Positions 52,410 through 62,305 of a stretch of DNA of 64,000 nucleotides are shown here, one piece after another. A program made the translations under genes and the position numbers. The stretch spans positions 152,891 through 216,890 of the forward strand of contig NZ_FTNK01000010.1 of NCBI RefSeq assembly GCF_900156375.1. The letters are read 5' to 3'. Numbering within the stretch: the first letter of the stretch is position 1; each line of letters begins with the position of its first letter. The notes beneath the pieces are model-generated. The model made no database searches, was not told where the DNA came from, and worked only from the letters and a program-made list of their open reading frames with translations. Source of the stretch: Paenibacillus macquariensis (GTDB taxonomy: Bacteria; Bacillota; Bacilli; Paenibacillales; Paenibacillaceae).

Positions 52410-55400
52410 ATGGATGTTCAGTTGACCCCAAGCAGCATTAGATTGTGGTGCGGAAAGAACTCCTATGTTAAAGGAGAGTCTTACTACCAAACGGGAAAAG
52501 TAACTTTTACATATACAGATTCGGATACTGGATTCTATACAGCGACTGTCAAAGGCAAAAGCACCGAGCAAGTTACGGTGAAGGTAGACTCCGAAGGTGA
52601 TGTGTTTGCAGAGTGTACGTGCCCGACATTATCTTCGTATGATCTGTACTGCCAACATATCGCTGCGGTGCTTCTAAATATTCATGACATACAGCAGCGA
52701 AATGATAAGGAAGAAGAACCTCTTAGCGTATCAGCAGGAGAGACGCAATTGACCAACTTTATGTTGGAGTTATTTGCTGAGAAGACGATTCGTACAACTC
52801 ATAAGCGCAAATACTTCGATTCAAGAACTCCGCTTGATATGGAGTTCACCTGCAAACCAATATATAACGGGTATCGAAAGTACATGTTCGGTATAGAAAT
52901 GAAAATCGGTCCATCTCGGTTATACGTCGTGAAGAACGTAAGTGAACTCCTTGATGTCATTGACCGAGAGGAGACATATGTATTCTCCAATCTTTTCACA
53001 TATGACCCAGAAATACATTGCTTCTCTAAAGAAAATGATGCGGTCATTCGCCATCTGATTGCGATCAATAATAGTGAAGAGATATACCAAGAACTTGCCA
53101 TCATGGAAGCGAGTCAGAGGAACCGTTTGTTAATGATTCCTCCGATCTACTGGAATGATCTACTATTATTGTTAATGAAGGCACCAGTCGTTAAGTTGAC
53201 TCAAGGGGATTTTGTACAAGATGGAATTTCAGTATCCGATGAGACGATCCCCATTCAATTTGAGTTCGATCATAATCCAGGACAAGGCTATTATTTAGAC
53301 ATCAAAGGGTTAGATGCGATTACAATCATGGAGTCATATGGCATCGTCTTATTCGGAGCGAAGCTTGTGAAGTTACCTGATGAGGAAATCAAACGTCTTG
53401 CAGAGTTGAAGCATATGGTAGAGACTTCCCACAAACAGCAGATCCGAATCGCACAGGAGCAACTTGATATTTTTATGGAAAAGGTCATTCCAGGCTTGAT
53501 GAAGATTGGGAACGTCCATATCGCAATGGCTGTATCTGAGCGTATGGTGCAAACACCTTTGAAGGCTAAGTTGTACTTGGACCGTGTAAAGGATCGATTG
53601 TTAGCTGGACTCGAATTCCACTACGGGGGAGTCATTATCAATCCTCTAGATGAAGAGAATAACCAGCAACGTGGAGATGATCGCATTCTGATGCGTGATG
53701 GCGATCTGGAAATGAGAATACTCGATCTTATGGAACAAAGCACATTTGCGAAGTCGGAAACAGGCTATTTTCTAGCGGATGAAGATGCAGAGTATGATTT
53801 CTTATACCGAATCGTTCCAAAATTGCAAAAGATGGTCGAGGTCTATGCAACTACAGCAGTGAAAGCAAGAATCCATTATGGACTTACCAGTCCAAAGATA
53901 ACGGTAGATATGGATTCCAGACATGATTGGCTAGAATTCAAGTTCGATATCGATGGAATTCCAGAACAAGAAATCCGTCATCTATTGAAGTCTCTTGAGG
54001 AGAAAAGTAAGTACTATCGATTATCAAGTGGTGCCTTAGTACCCCTAGAGGGTGAGAAGTTTCAGGAGATGTTGCGTTTCATGAATGAAGCGGGTATTGG
54101 AACAGGTAAGATGACAGGACCAGACATCCGTGTACCGGTTATTCATGGGCTTAAGCTACTGGACTATCAAGACACAGGTAAAACGATTCGGTTGAGTAAA
54201 TCATTTCGTCGTCTTCTTGAGAACATGCGTAATCCTGATCTGATGGACTACCCGATGCCGGAAAGTCTTGCTTCGATACTTCGCGATTATCAGCAATACG
54301 GTTATCAATGGATGAAGACACTTGCCAACTATCGATTTGGTGGGATTCTGGCAGATGATATGGGGCTTGGTAAAACACTACAAAGCATTGCCTTCATTGT
54401 CTCCGTATTACCTGAGATAAGACGTGAGAAGATGCCAACTTTAATCGTTGCACCTGCCTCTCTTGTATACAATTGGCGCAATGAGCTGAAGAAATTTGCA
54501 CCTGAAGTGATCGTGAATATCGTTGACGGTACGCAAGAAGAACGCAGTCGTATGGTGAAGAACGTATCAGGAGTGGATGTCCTGATTACCTCGTATCCGT
54601 TGATACGTAGAGATTTCGAATATTATGCTGGATCAACGTTCCATACACTGATTTTGGATGAGGCACAGACTTTCAAGAACCATACGACACAGACTGCACA
54701 GACGGTGAGAAGAATTAGGGCACGACATCGATTTGCCCTCACGGGAACACCCGTGGAGAATTCGATCGACGAGCTATGGTCTATTTTCGACGTGGTATTC
54801 CCAGAGTTATTTACAAGTAGAAAAGTCTTTGCGAACTTATCCCGAGATAACGTGGCTAAGCGAATCCGTCCGTTCTTACTGCGGCGTCTTAAGAGTGATG
54901 TGCTGAAGGAGCTACCGGACAAGATTGAGTCGATACAGGTATCCGAATTGCTACCAGAGCAGAAGAAGTTCTATGTGGCCTATTTGGCAGAACTGAAGCA
55001 TGAAACGGTGAAACATTTGAAGGAGAAGAGCTTTCAGAAGAATCGAATCAAGATACTAGCTGGTTTGACGAGACTCCGCCAGTTGTGTTGCCATCCTGCG
55101 CTGTTCGTACCAGAGTATACGGGTAGTTCGGCTAAATTCGAGCAACTCATGGAGATCATTGAAGAATGTCGGAGTGCGGGTAAGCGAATGTTGGTATTCT
55201 CACAATTTACAGAGATGCTCGGCTTGATCAGAAGAGAAATGGGTCGGCAAGGCGTGCCATATTTCTACTTGGATGGACAAACACCTGCGTCAGATCGAGT
55301 GGAGTTGTGTAATCGATTTAATGAAGGAGAGCACGACTTGTTCCTCATCTCCCTAAAGGCGGGAGGTACGGGACTAAACCTTACGGGAGCAGATACCGTT

Positions 55401-55643
55401 ATTCTCTATGATCTTTGGTGGAACCCTGCAGTAGAGGAACAAGCGGCTGATCGTGCACATCGCATCGGACAAAAGAAAGTTGTACAAGTCATACGCCTTG
55501 TTGCACAAGGCACGGTTGAAGAAAAGATGTATGAATTACAGCAGAAGAAGAGAAATTTGATCGACGAAGTGATTCAGCCGGGTCAACAGGATTTGTCAGT
55601 GCTGTCGGAGCAGGAAATTCGTGAAATTCTGATGATTGAGTAA
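52410..55643 (+). CDS. SNF2-family ATPase with N-terminal SWIM zinc finger
   Basis: The 1077-residue protein has a SWIM motif CTCPTLSSYDLYCQH (about residues 69-83), a ~500-residue SNF2-associated region, and the ATPase core. Motif I is ADDMGLGKTLQ (about 650), motif II DEAQTFKN (about 749), and the C-lobe has LDGQTPASDRVELCNRF, LISLKAGGTGLNLTGAD and DRAHRIGQKKVV. The protein probably remodels DNA-protein complexes. It is a paralogue of the split SWIM + SNF2 operon at 23.6-28.2 kb. ATG 52410 follows AGGAGG. Confidence 0.93.
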   Translation: MDVQLTPSSIRLWCGKNSYVKGESYYQTGKVTFTYTDSDTGFYTATVKGKSTEQVTVKVDSEGDVFAECTCPTLSSYDLYCQHIAAVLLNIHDIQQRNDKEEEPLSVSAGETQLTNFMLELFAEKTIRTTHKRKYFDSRTPLDMEFTCKPIYNGYRKYMFGIEMKIGPSRLYVVKNVSELLDVIDREETYVFSNLFTYDPEIHCFSKENDAVIRHLIAINNSEEIYQELAIMEASQRNRLLMIPPIYWNDLLLLLMKAPVVKLTQGDFVQDGISVSDETIPIQFEFDHNPGQGYYLDIKGLDAITIMESYGIVLFGAKLVKLPDEEIKRLAELKHMVETSHKQQIRIAQEQLDIFMEKVIPGLMKIGNVHIAMAVSERMVQTPLKAKLYLDRVKDRLLAGLEFHYGGVIINPLDEENNQQRGDDRILMRDGDLEMRILDLMEQSTFAKSETGYFLADEDAEYDFLYRIVPKLQKMVEVYATTAVKARIHYGLTSPKITVDMDSRHDWLEFKFDIDGIPEQEIRHLLKSLEEKSKYYRLSSGALVPLEGEKFQEMLRFMNEAGIGTGKMTGPDIRVPVIHGLKLLDYQDTGKTIRLSKSFRRLLENMRNPDLMDYPMPESLASILRDYQQYGYQWMKTLANYRFGGILADDMGLGKTLQSIAFIVSVLPEIRREKMPTLIVAPASLVYNWRNELKKFAPEVIVNIVDGTQEERSRMVKNVSGVDVLITSYPLIRRDFEYYAGSTFHTLILDEAQTFKNHTTQTAQTVRRIRARHRFALTGTPVENSIDELWSIFDVVFPELFTSRKVFANLSRDNVAKRIRPFLLRRLKSDVLKELPDKIESIQVSELLPEQKKFYVAYLAELKHETVKHLKEKSFQKNRIKILAGLTRLRQLCCHPALFVPEYTGSSAKFEQLMEIIEECRSAGKRMLVFSQFTEMLGLIRREMGRQGVPYFYLDGQTPASDRVELCNRFNEGEHDLFLISLKAGGTGLNLTGADTVILYDLWWNPAVEEQAADRAHRIGQKKVVQVIRLVAQGTVEEKMYELQQKKRNLIDEVIQPGQQDLSVLSEQEIREILMIE

Positions 55644-55742
55644 TGAGCTGAATCATGTTTCTCCTAATTCCAAGAATAGAATATTCATATCTATCTCATA
55701 ATTGAAGTATATACTCGTGATAGATGGAATGGAGCGATCTCT

Positions 55743-57827
55743 ATGGATTGGAAAGTACTCGATGAATTGTACTATTACGAGGGGGATGACCTCGGAGCAA
55801 CATACAGGGAAAATAGAGTAACGTTTAAAATTTGGGCTCCAGTTGCAAGTAGTGTCACAGCGAATTTCTATGACAAACGAGATGCATCACAGTTTATTGG
55901 CCGTGTTAACTTGAACCTCGGAGATCAGGGTGTATGGTCAACGGAGGTAGTACCCATGGATCTGGGCGTTACCGATCTTCGGGGATATTTCTATCAATAT
56001 GAAGTAACCAATAATGGGGAAACTAGGAAAGTTCTCGATCCTTATGCGAAATCAATGGCTATATGCAGAGTGGATACAAAGGGACAGCCAGGTCTTGATG
56101 GGGATAGGGTTGGAAAAGCAGCGATTGTTGATTTGAGTGAAACTAATCCTGACCAGTATGATTTTGCAAGTATTGAAGGGTACAACAATCGATGCGATGC
56201 AATCATCTGGGAAGTACATATACGAGATTTTACATCAGATCCTTCAATTGAAGGCGATTTGAATGCAAGGTGGGGAACCTTCAGTGCATTTAAAGACAAG
56301 ATTGATTATATCCAATCCCTTGGTGTTACACATGTGCAACTACTTCCTGTGATGGCGTGGTATTTTGGAGACGAGGCTGCAATGGAGGAGAGACAACTCG
56401 AATACTCGGCTAAGGATAATACCTATAGCTGGGGATACGATCCACACCATTATTTCTCCCCCGATGGTGCATATTCAGAGGACCCTACCGATCCGCAACT
56501 GAGAATTAAAGAGTTAAAAGCATTGATTCATGCCATTCATGAAGCGGGAATGGGCGTCATATTAGACGTTGTGTACACACATGTGGCGCTAGCAGACTTT
56601 CTGAATGATATCGTTCCGAACTATTATGCATGGCAGAATGCAGAGGGACAGTTTATTGGTGGCTTTGGAAATAATCTGGCAAGTAATCGTAAGATGGCTA
56701 AGAAGCTGATGGTTGATTCTGTGAAGTACTGGTTCGATGAGTACAAAATTGATGACATGCGCTGGGATATGATGGGCGATTTAACTTATGAGGCTGTGCA
56801 AGAAGCCTATAATGCAGCAGCGGAACTCAATGCTAACGCATTGTTCATTGGGGAAGGCTGGAGAAGTTTTCAGGGACATTTATCAGAGCCAACGCTTGCA
56901 GCTAAAGGTGCAACCCAAGACTGGATGGATAAGACCAATGATGTTGGCGTATTCTCTGATGAGATTAGAAATGAATTGAAATCGGGATTTGGTCTTGAAG
57001 GTGAACAGAGGTTCCTTACAGGTGGAGCCCGAGATATATCAGTCATTTTTAATAATATAAAAGCACAACCTTCGAATATACCAACGGACAATCCGGGGGA
57101 CATCGTGCAGTATATAGAAGCGCATGATAATCTCACCCTATATGATGTAATTGTACAAACGACCAAGAAGGATCCAGCCATACCGGCTCACGACATAGAA
57201 ATACATAGACGAGTCAGACTGGGTAATGCATTGATTTTAACTTCGCAAGGAACTGCCTTTCTCCATGGCGGACAGGAATATGGTCGAACGAAACAGTGGA
57301 TGGCGGATGGTATACCGGAACAGAAGTACTATGCTTTTGAGGATGAAGAGGGTCAGGTGTTCGGATATTTCATTCATGATTCCTTCGATTCATCGGATGC
57401 TATCAATAGATTTGATTGGGCGAAGGCGACAGATGCGCTTCGGTATCCTGTGAACCATATAACTAGGGAGTATACCGCAGGATTGGTGTCACTGAGGAGA
57501 TCAACAAATGCATTTCGATTGGGTAATCAGGAATTAATTAATGCTAGCGTTACACGTATCGAGGCACCTGAAATGAAAGCATGCGACCTTGTGATCGGTT
57601 ATAAGAATAAGGCAACGGATGGCACCGGGAACTACTACGTATTTGTGAATGCAGACAGTAGAACAAGGGAATTAACCCTGCAAGAGGACTTGACGGCGGG
57701 AGTAGTGTTAGTGGATCAGGATGAAGCGGGGACCGTAGAGGTGTCTAAGAAAGTAGGTTTTGAACTTTCAGCTCATTCGATTAGCCTAGATCCGTTAACC
57801 GTAGTTATTATTAACAAGATGGAATGA
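55743..57827 (+). CDS. pulA: Type I pullulanase (GH13, CBM48)
   Basis: The 694-residue enzyme hydrolyses alpha-1,6 links in pullulan, glycogen or limit dextrins. An N-terminal CBM48-like domain (about 8-115) precedes the GH13 barrel. The pullulanase box appears as YSWGYDPHHYFSPDGAYS, the nucleophile Asp lies in DMRWDMMG (about 342), the acid/base Glu in FIGEGW (about 370), and the third Asp in EAHDNLT (about 461). The usual form of the nucleophile strand is FRFDLMG, so this copy is divergent. No signal peptide, so it is likely cytosolic. ATG 55743 follows GGAATGGAG. Confidence 0.9.
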   Translation: MDWKVLDELYYYEGDDLGATYRENRVTFKIWAPVASSVTANFYDKRDASQFIGRVNLNLGDQGVWSTEVVPMDLGVTDLRGYFYQYEVTNNGETRKVLDPYAKSMAICRVDTKGQPGLDGDRVGKAAIVDLSETNPDQYDFASIEGYNNRCDAIIWEVHIRDFTSDPSIEGDLNARWGTFSAFKDKIDYIQSLGVTHVQLLPVMAWYFGDEAAMEERQLEYSAKDNTYSWGYDPHHYFSPDGAYSEDPTDPQLRIKELKALIHAIHEAGMGVILDVVYTHVALADFLNDIVPNYYAWQNAEGQFIGGFGNNLASNRKMAKKLMVDSVKYWFDEYKIDDMRWDMMGDLTYEAVQEAYNAAAELNANALFIGEGWRSFQGHLSEPTLAAKGATQDWMDKTNDVGVFSDEIRNELKSGFGLEGEQRFLTGGARDISVIFNNIKAQPSNIPTDNPGDIVQYIEAHDNLTLYDVIVQTTKKDPAIPAHDIEIHRRVRLGNALILTSQGTAFLHGGQEYGRTKQWMADGIPEQKYYAFEDEEGQVFGYFIHDSFDSSDAINRFDWAKATDALRYPVNHITREYTAGLVSLRRSTNAFRLGNQELINASVTRIEAPEMKACDLVIGYKNKATDGTGNYYVFVNADSRTRELTLQEDLTAGVVLVDQDEAGTVEVSKKVGFELSAHSISLDPLTVVIINKME

Positions 57828-57864
57828 TCGTTATGGTTCTACAGAACCTATCCATCATAACGAT
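57827..57864. terminator. Hairpin between convergent pullulanase and ATL genes
   Basis: ATCGTTATG (57827-57835) pairs with CATAACGAT (57856-57864) and encloses GGTTCT/AGAACC. It overlaps the 3' end of the ATL gene. It lacks a T-run, so its terminator role is uncertain. Confidence 0.4.
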
Positions 57865-58153
57865 AGATGGATAGGTCGATCCGTCTGTCCTCGTTGGTCT
57901 TAATACCTTCTTCCTCAAGTAATACCTTTTGAAGAAAACGTGACTCATCTTCCGTAATAGCTATTTCACCCTTGGCGTTGATCACTCTGTGCCAAGGGAG
58001 ATCATACTTATCACTCATCGTGTGTAGAATTCGAACAACTTGTCTGGCTCCCCGTGGACTTCCAGCAGATGCAGCAATCTGACCATATGTCATAACCTTG
58101 CCTTTAGGAATCGCTTGTATGATATCAATGACTTGTTGCGTAAATGGTTGCAT
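57848..58153 (-). CDS. Alkyltransferase-like protein (ATL), MGMT family
   Basis: The 101-residue protein is the DNA-binding domain of O6-alkylguanine-DNA alkyltransferase. The active-site motif PCHRV is PWHRV here, with Trp54 replacing the reactive Cys, and the rest (QIAASAGSPRGARQVVRIL) is standard. ATL proteins cannot transfer alkyl groups; they bind O6-alkylguanine lesions and hand them to nucleotide excision repair. Monocistronic. Confidence 0.93.
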   Translation of the reverse strand: MQPFTQQVIDIIQAIPKGKVMTYGQIAASAGSPRGARQVVRILHTMSDKYDLPWHRVINAKGEIAITEDESRFLQKVLLEEEGIKTNEDRRIDLSIYRYDG

Positions 58154-58358
58154 TGGGTCCTCCTGATATTATTTATTTTCTAGTCTGATATTAGTGTATC
58201 ATTTTTACTTTTCAATAAATAATTTCGCAGTTAATGTAACAAAATGTCTCTATTCACTAAGATTTAGATAGTGTAAGTAGGACTAGCGAGTTAGAATGAA
58301 GATAGCGCATACATATGAATCAAGAATGAAGTAATAGTAAAGAATGAAGGTCGATATA

Positions 58359-59936
58359 ATGAAGGTTGACGAAATGATTAGGAGATCTAACCAACGATGT
58401 ATAGAGCAAGGTCTCAGACCAGATATACCACCCGTATTTAAGCGGTGTTTCACTGATGAGGAGTTAGAGACAGAAAAATATAATTATAGCGAAGTATTAG
58501 AGGTAATAAACTACTTCGTTGATAAGTTTCTTTCCTCCACATCGGGGTATCCATATCTCATTTCAATCTCAAATCATGAGGGGTACATTATTTCATTTAG
58601 TGGGGATTCTTCGATAATTGAATCGGCTAGCCAGTTAGGTATTAAAGCGGGAGTACAATTTAGTGAAGATATGGGAACGAATGCCATTGCTTTAAGTCTT
58701 CGTTATGGTCAGCCTATTGAGGTCGTAGGCGAGGATCATTATCACCATGTATTGAAAGAGTTGGTGTGTTGTACCGCGCCTATCTATGGCGAGGGAGGTA
58801 ATCGAATAGTAGGTACATTATCATTAATGACAGTGACCAACTATGCCCATCCTAGTTTACTTGCATTGATAAGTACGTTGGCGGATTCTATTGAACGTGA
58901 GATTCTATTACGTAGGCAGAATACAGAACATCATATTTTGAATCAGGTATTATTAGAGACGAATTATTATGGTGTTGTTGTAACAGATGCATTGGGACGC
59001 GTCGTCGAATTAAATGAGAATATCCTTAAAATGCTTAACTGGGATAATCAGGACAAAGAGCGATACCTCTATAGCTCTATATTTGAAGTAAATCTAATAG
59101 GTGATTTTTTTCAAGATGTCATCGACAAGGGTAAGGCATATGTTGGGGTAGAGTTAGCTCTGCAAGTGACGGGGGCTATTCGCTATTACATGTTGGATGT
59201 CGTTCCTATTTACGATCAACAAAAGCTAATTCGTATCGTCGGTACCTTACGTAATATTACGGAGATGAAACAAACAGAAGTATTATTGCGAAATACGGAA
59301 AAATTAGTGTATGCAGGTGAAGTGGCCGTAAGTATTGCCCATGAGATTAGAAATCCCCTCACAACCGTTAAAGGTATGATTCAATTGTCGGGAAAAGATT
59401 CGAAGTTGCTTCATTATGACCTTATTATGTCTGAGCTAGAGCGAATGAATGTTATCATTAATGACTTTATGATTTTGGGTAAACCTAAAGAAGTTCAGTT
59501 CTTAGAAGAGTATAGTAGTACAATTCTCCAAGAAGTGCTGAGTATCTTTCAAATTCATGCGGATATAAGTGATATTTCGATCGTAAGTGAAACTATAGAA
59601 GATGTACAAGTTAAGTGTGATCGTAATCAGTTGAAGCAAGTATTCTTAAACATCCTTCGAAATGCAATGGAGGCGTTACCCTTTGGGGGAGAGATCCACA
59701 TCTCATTAGACATAGAAGGTTCTTTCCAACGGATAAGGATTACAGATAATGGAGAGGGCATGACCCCTGAAGTATTGAGTAGAATCGGCAATCCTTTTTA
59801 CACAACTAAAAGTGATGGTAATGGACTTGGTATGATGATCGTGAATAATATTATTGCTTCACATCATGGACGTGTGAATATTACAAGCGAGGTAGGTAAG
59901 GGGACAACCATTGCTATCTTACTACCGATCAAGTAG
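58359..59936 (+). CDS. Cytosolic sensor histidine kinase with GAF-like and PAS domains
   Basis: The 525-residue protein has no membrane segment. Residues about 20-190 form a GAF-like domain with FSEDMGTNAIALSLRYGQP, resembling the sensory domain of AcoR-type sigma-54 activators. A PAS-like domain (about 205-310) follows, then HisKA with VSIAHEIRNPLTTVKG (His about 328) and HATPase_c with N-box FLNILRNAMEA and G-box GNGLGMMIVNN. The kinase resembles the sporulation kinase group in its catalytic half, but no response regulator is adjacent. ATG 58359 follows GAAGG. Confidence 0.9.
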   Translation: MKVDEMIRRSNQRCIEQGLRPDIPPVFKRCFTDEELETEKYNYSEVLEVINYFVDKFLSSTSGYPYLISISNHEGYIISFSGDSSIIESASQLGIKAGVQFSEDMGTNAIALSLRYGQPIEVVGEDHYHHVLKELVCCTAPIYGEGGNRIVGTLSLMTVTNYAHPSLLALISTLADSIEREILLRRQNTEHHILNQVLLETNYYGVVVTDALGRVVELNENILKMLNWDNQDKERYLYSSIFEVNLIGDFFQDVIDKGKAYVGVELALQVTGAIRYYMLDVVPIYDQQKLIRIVGTLRNITEMKQTEVLLRNTEKLVYAGEVAVSIAHEIRNPLTTVKGMIQLSGKDSKLLHYDLIMSELERMNVIINDFMILGKPKEVQFLEEYSSTILQEVLSIFQIHADISDISIVSETIEDVQVKCDRNQLKQVFLNILRNAMEALPFGGEIHISLDIEGSFQRIRITDNGEGMTPEVLSRIGNPFYTTKSDGNGLGMMIVNNIIASHHGRVNITSEVGKGTTIAILLPIK

Positions 59937-59970
59937 ATCTAGCTGTTAAGTGAAGTGGAACGAAGACAAT

Positions 59971-60008
59971 AGAGCAACGGCTGCTAATAAGGTCGGATGC
60001 TCTTTTTG
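59971..60008 (+). terminator. Probable terminator after the orphan kinase
   Basis: AGAGCA (59971-59976) pairs with TGCTCT (59998-60003), followed by TTTTTG. Confidence 0.65.
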
Positions 60009-60113
60009 TAGTTGATTTGAATGCTCGCAAAAGATGTTCATTTAGGAACAGTCAGTACCTTTAGAAAGGGATACAATGGATGTACAGTTTATTGTGAGGG
60101 AGGGAGAAGATGA

Positions 60114-61019
60114 GTGAGCTACATGATGTGCTTTCAGAGGAGTATTGATTATATCGAAGAACACCTCAAAGAAAAAATTACTGTGGAAGAGTTAGCTCGA
60201 ATCTCAGGATTCTCAACATATCACTTCTATCGTTTATTCTATATATACGTAGGTATGCCTCCTATGGACTATGTGAGAAAAAGGCGTCTTGCCTATGCAG
60301 TAGCAGAATTATTCCAAGGAAAACGTATCATCGATATTGCAATGGATTATGGCTTCGAGACACATGCGGGCTTCGGTAAAGCATTCCGAAAAGTGTATGG
60401 CTGCTCCCCCGAGCAATATCGTATGCATGCAAGTGAACGAATCCCGAGTAACGTTAACCTTAGGGCGTATCATAAATTTCTAAACGTAGGAGGAATTATT
60501 CTAGACCCTACCTTTAGTACCAAACCATCTTTTAGCATTATAGGGTATCCATTGCACACCACCGTCGAAGAGGATTATCAGAAGCGAGGAATTCCAGCAT
60601 TATGGGATTACTTTAATGTAGAAGGACTTGAAGCGAACTTATATGAACAGATCAAGCCGAAGGAACACGGGGAGTATTGTTTATGTTATCCACCAAAAGA
60701 CTTGGAGGCCGGTAGTTTCACATATGTCATAGGTGTTAAAGATGAATATTTTGAAAAAGCTACGCAAGATATGTTCACCAGCTTCGTTCCGGAGGCAACA
60801 TATGCGGTATTCACCACGCCCCCTGCGAACTATGAAGATCATGGATTCGCACAAGCGATTGCGGGGACATGGAGATATATTTTTGAAGAATGGTTTCCGA
60901 ATTCGGGCTATGAATTTGCACCAGACAAAGTGGATTTTGAGTTCTATGATGAAAGATGCCATAGCCAAATAGGTGCCGTAATGAATATTTATATCCCTGT
61001 CGTGAAATGTCATCCATAA
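60114..61019 (+). CDS. AraC-family regulator with GyrI-like effector-binding domain
   Basis: The 301-residue regulator has an N-terminal AraC double HTH (about 1-105: LKEKITVEELARISGFSTYH, then YGFETHAGFGKAFRKVYGCS). A GyrI-like domain (about 130-298) follows, with CLCYPPKDLEAGSF and VPEATYAVFTTPPANYEDH. Such proteins bind hydrophobic drugs or cationic ligands and activate efflux or stress genes. The start is GTG 60114 behind GGAGGGAG; an ATG at 60110 is in another frame that stops quickly. No target gene is evident nearby. Confidence 0.9.
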   Translation: MSYMMCFQRSIDYIEEHLKEKITVEELARISGFSTYHFYRLFYIYVGMPPMDYVRKRRLAYAVAELFQGKRIIDIAMDYGFETHAGFGKAFRKVYGCSPEQYRMHASERIPSNVNLRAYHKFLNVGGIILDPTFSTKPSFSIIGYPLHTTVEEDYQKRGIPALWDYFNVEGLEANLYEQIKPKEHGEYCLCYPPKDLEAGSFTYVIGVKDEYFEKATQDMFTSFVPEATYAVFTTPPANYEDHGFAQAIAGTWRYIFEEWFPNSGYEFAPDKVDFEFYDERCHSQIGAVMNIYIPVVKCHP

Positions 61020-61126
61020 ATTACTTGGAAAGGGCTACACTTAAAGAAGGTCTATCTATCACTTAGCGTGTTAGCCGTTTATAATTATATATGGGTTTGA
61101 ATGGACTGAGGAAGGGACGATTAGTC

Positions 61127-61780
61127 ATGGCTAAACAAAAATATTATGTAGTATGGGTTGGAAATACGCCTGGAATCTACACGAATTGGCCTGAGTGCCA
61201 ATCCCAAGTAGCGCAATTTAAAGATGCCAAATATAAGTCATATGAATCGAAATCAGAAGCGGAACAAGCCTATCGAGAGGGCTGGAAACAGCATTGGGGA
61301 CAGAAGAAGTCAGAAGGTAGCACTCCTACGAGAAGTAGGACAAGTAAGCCTGCAGCCGAGAAGTCGATCGAAGAAATTGACTATAACAGCATTTCAGTTG
61401 ATGTAGGAACTAGGGGGAATCCTGGGCCTATCGAATATCGAGGTGTTAATACGCAGACGGGAGAAGTTATATTCTCTCAAGGGCCTATTCTCAAAGGTAC
61501 GAATAATCTCGGGGAGTTCCTAGCTATTGTACATTCCTTAGCGTATTTGAAAAAGGAAGGTAGTACAAAGACGGTATATAGCGACTCTCGAACTGCTTTG
61601 AAATGGGTGAGAGAAAAGCAAGTTGCGACAACGTTAGAACGTGATGAATCAACGAAGGAAGTATGGGGTCTAGTGGATCGCGCGCTACATTGGTTACAAA
61701 CGAATCACTATGATAATCAGGTACGTAAGTGGGAGACGAAAGAATGGGGAGAAATCAAAGCCGATTATGGTAGGAAATAA
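61127..61780 (+). CDS. rnhA: Ribonuclease H (RNase HI type with N-terminal hybrid-binding domain)
   Basis: The 217-residue enzyme cleaves RNA in RNA-DNA hybrids. The N-terminal ~50 residues are the RNase H1 hybrid-binding domain (YYVVWVGNTPGIYTNWPEC, then FKDAKYKSYESKSEAEQAY). The catalytic acids are visible as Asp92 (ISVDVGTRGNPGP), Glu130 (NLGEFLAIVHSLAY), Asp153 (VYSDSRTALKWV) and Asp213 near the C-terminus. ATG 61127 follows GGAAGGGA. Monocistronic with a strong terminator. Confidence 0.93.
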   Translation: MAKQKYYVVWVGNTPGIYTNWPECQSQVAQFKDAKYKSYESKSEAEQAYREGWKQHWGQKKSEGSTPTRSRTSKPAAEKSIEEIDYNSISVDVGTRGNPGPIEYRGVNTQTGEVIFSQGPILKGTNNLGEFLAIVHSLAYLKKEGSTKTVYSDSRTALKWVREKQVATTLERDESTKEVWGLVDRALHWLQTNHYDNQVRKWETKEWGEIKADYGRK

Positions 61781-61825
61781 ATAATGGTATAAGATAATAG
61801 AAGTAAAGTCTCTTAAATGTGAAAA

Positions 61826-61867
61826 AAGTGAGATACAAACTGTGGCCAGTTTGTATCTCACTTTTCG
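61826..61867. terminator. Bidirectional terminator downstream of rnhA
   Basis: A perfect 19-bp stem: AAAAGTGAGATACAAACTG (61826-61844) with 61849-61867, loop TGGC. It serves both rnhA and the convergent small exported-protein gene. Confidence 0.95.
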
Positions 61868-61930
61868 TTAATCCTATCTCTTAAGGCACCCCGTTAACAC
61901 GGACAGTGCCCCCTATTGTACGATGTCATA

Positions 61931-62305
61931 TTATAGACCATGCACACTTTGTGTAATTAGATCTCTGACTTCAGATTTCTGTTCGTTATATTGTTGATCC
62001 GTAAGGTTACCACTAGCATAACGCGAGTCTATTTGAGCTGTTAATTCAGCAACCTGTAAGCTAATCACCTTTTGAACATCAACATTATTATCTTTTGCAA
62101 GATCAGCAAGTGTACTTCCATCATATAGTGCATTATATAATTCTTCATTAGAAGAAAGCTTAAGAACGTGAAGTAAGTCTTCTTTGACTGGAGCGGTTGT
62201 ATTAAGGTCTAACATAATTGGACTTGCACTTACATGGCTGTTCCAAGAAATTCCACCGACGGTTATAGCAAATACCATGCTGCCGACAATAATGATTTTC
62301 TTCAT
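61931..62305 (-). CDS. Small exported protein of unknown function
   Basis: The 124-residue protein has a signal peptide (MKKIIIVGSMVFAITVGG and on to about residue 27, ending SHVSA). The mature part is helical and acidic, with ADLAKDNNVDVQKVISLQVAE and a C-terminal YASGNLTDQQYNEQ pattern seen in several small exported Bacillales proteins. No enzymatic motif. ATG 62305 follows GAGGT. It is monocistronic. Confidence 0.85.
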   Translation of the reverse strand: MKKIIIVGSMVFAITVGGISWNSHVSASPIMLDLNTTAPVKEDLLHVLKLSSNEELYNALYDGSTLADLAKDNNVDVQKVISLQVAELTAQIDSRYASGNLTDQQYNEQKSEVRDLITQSVHGL

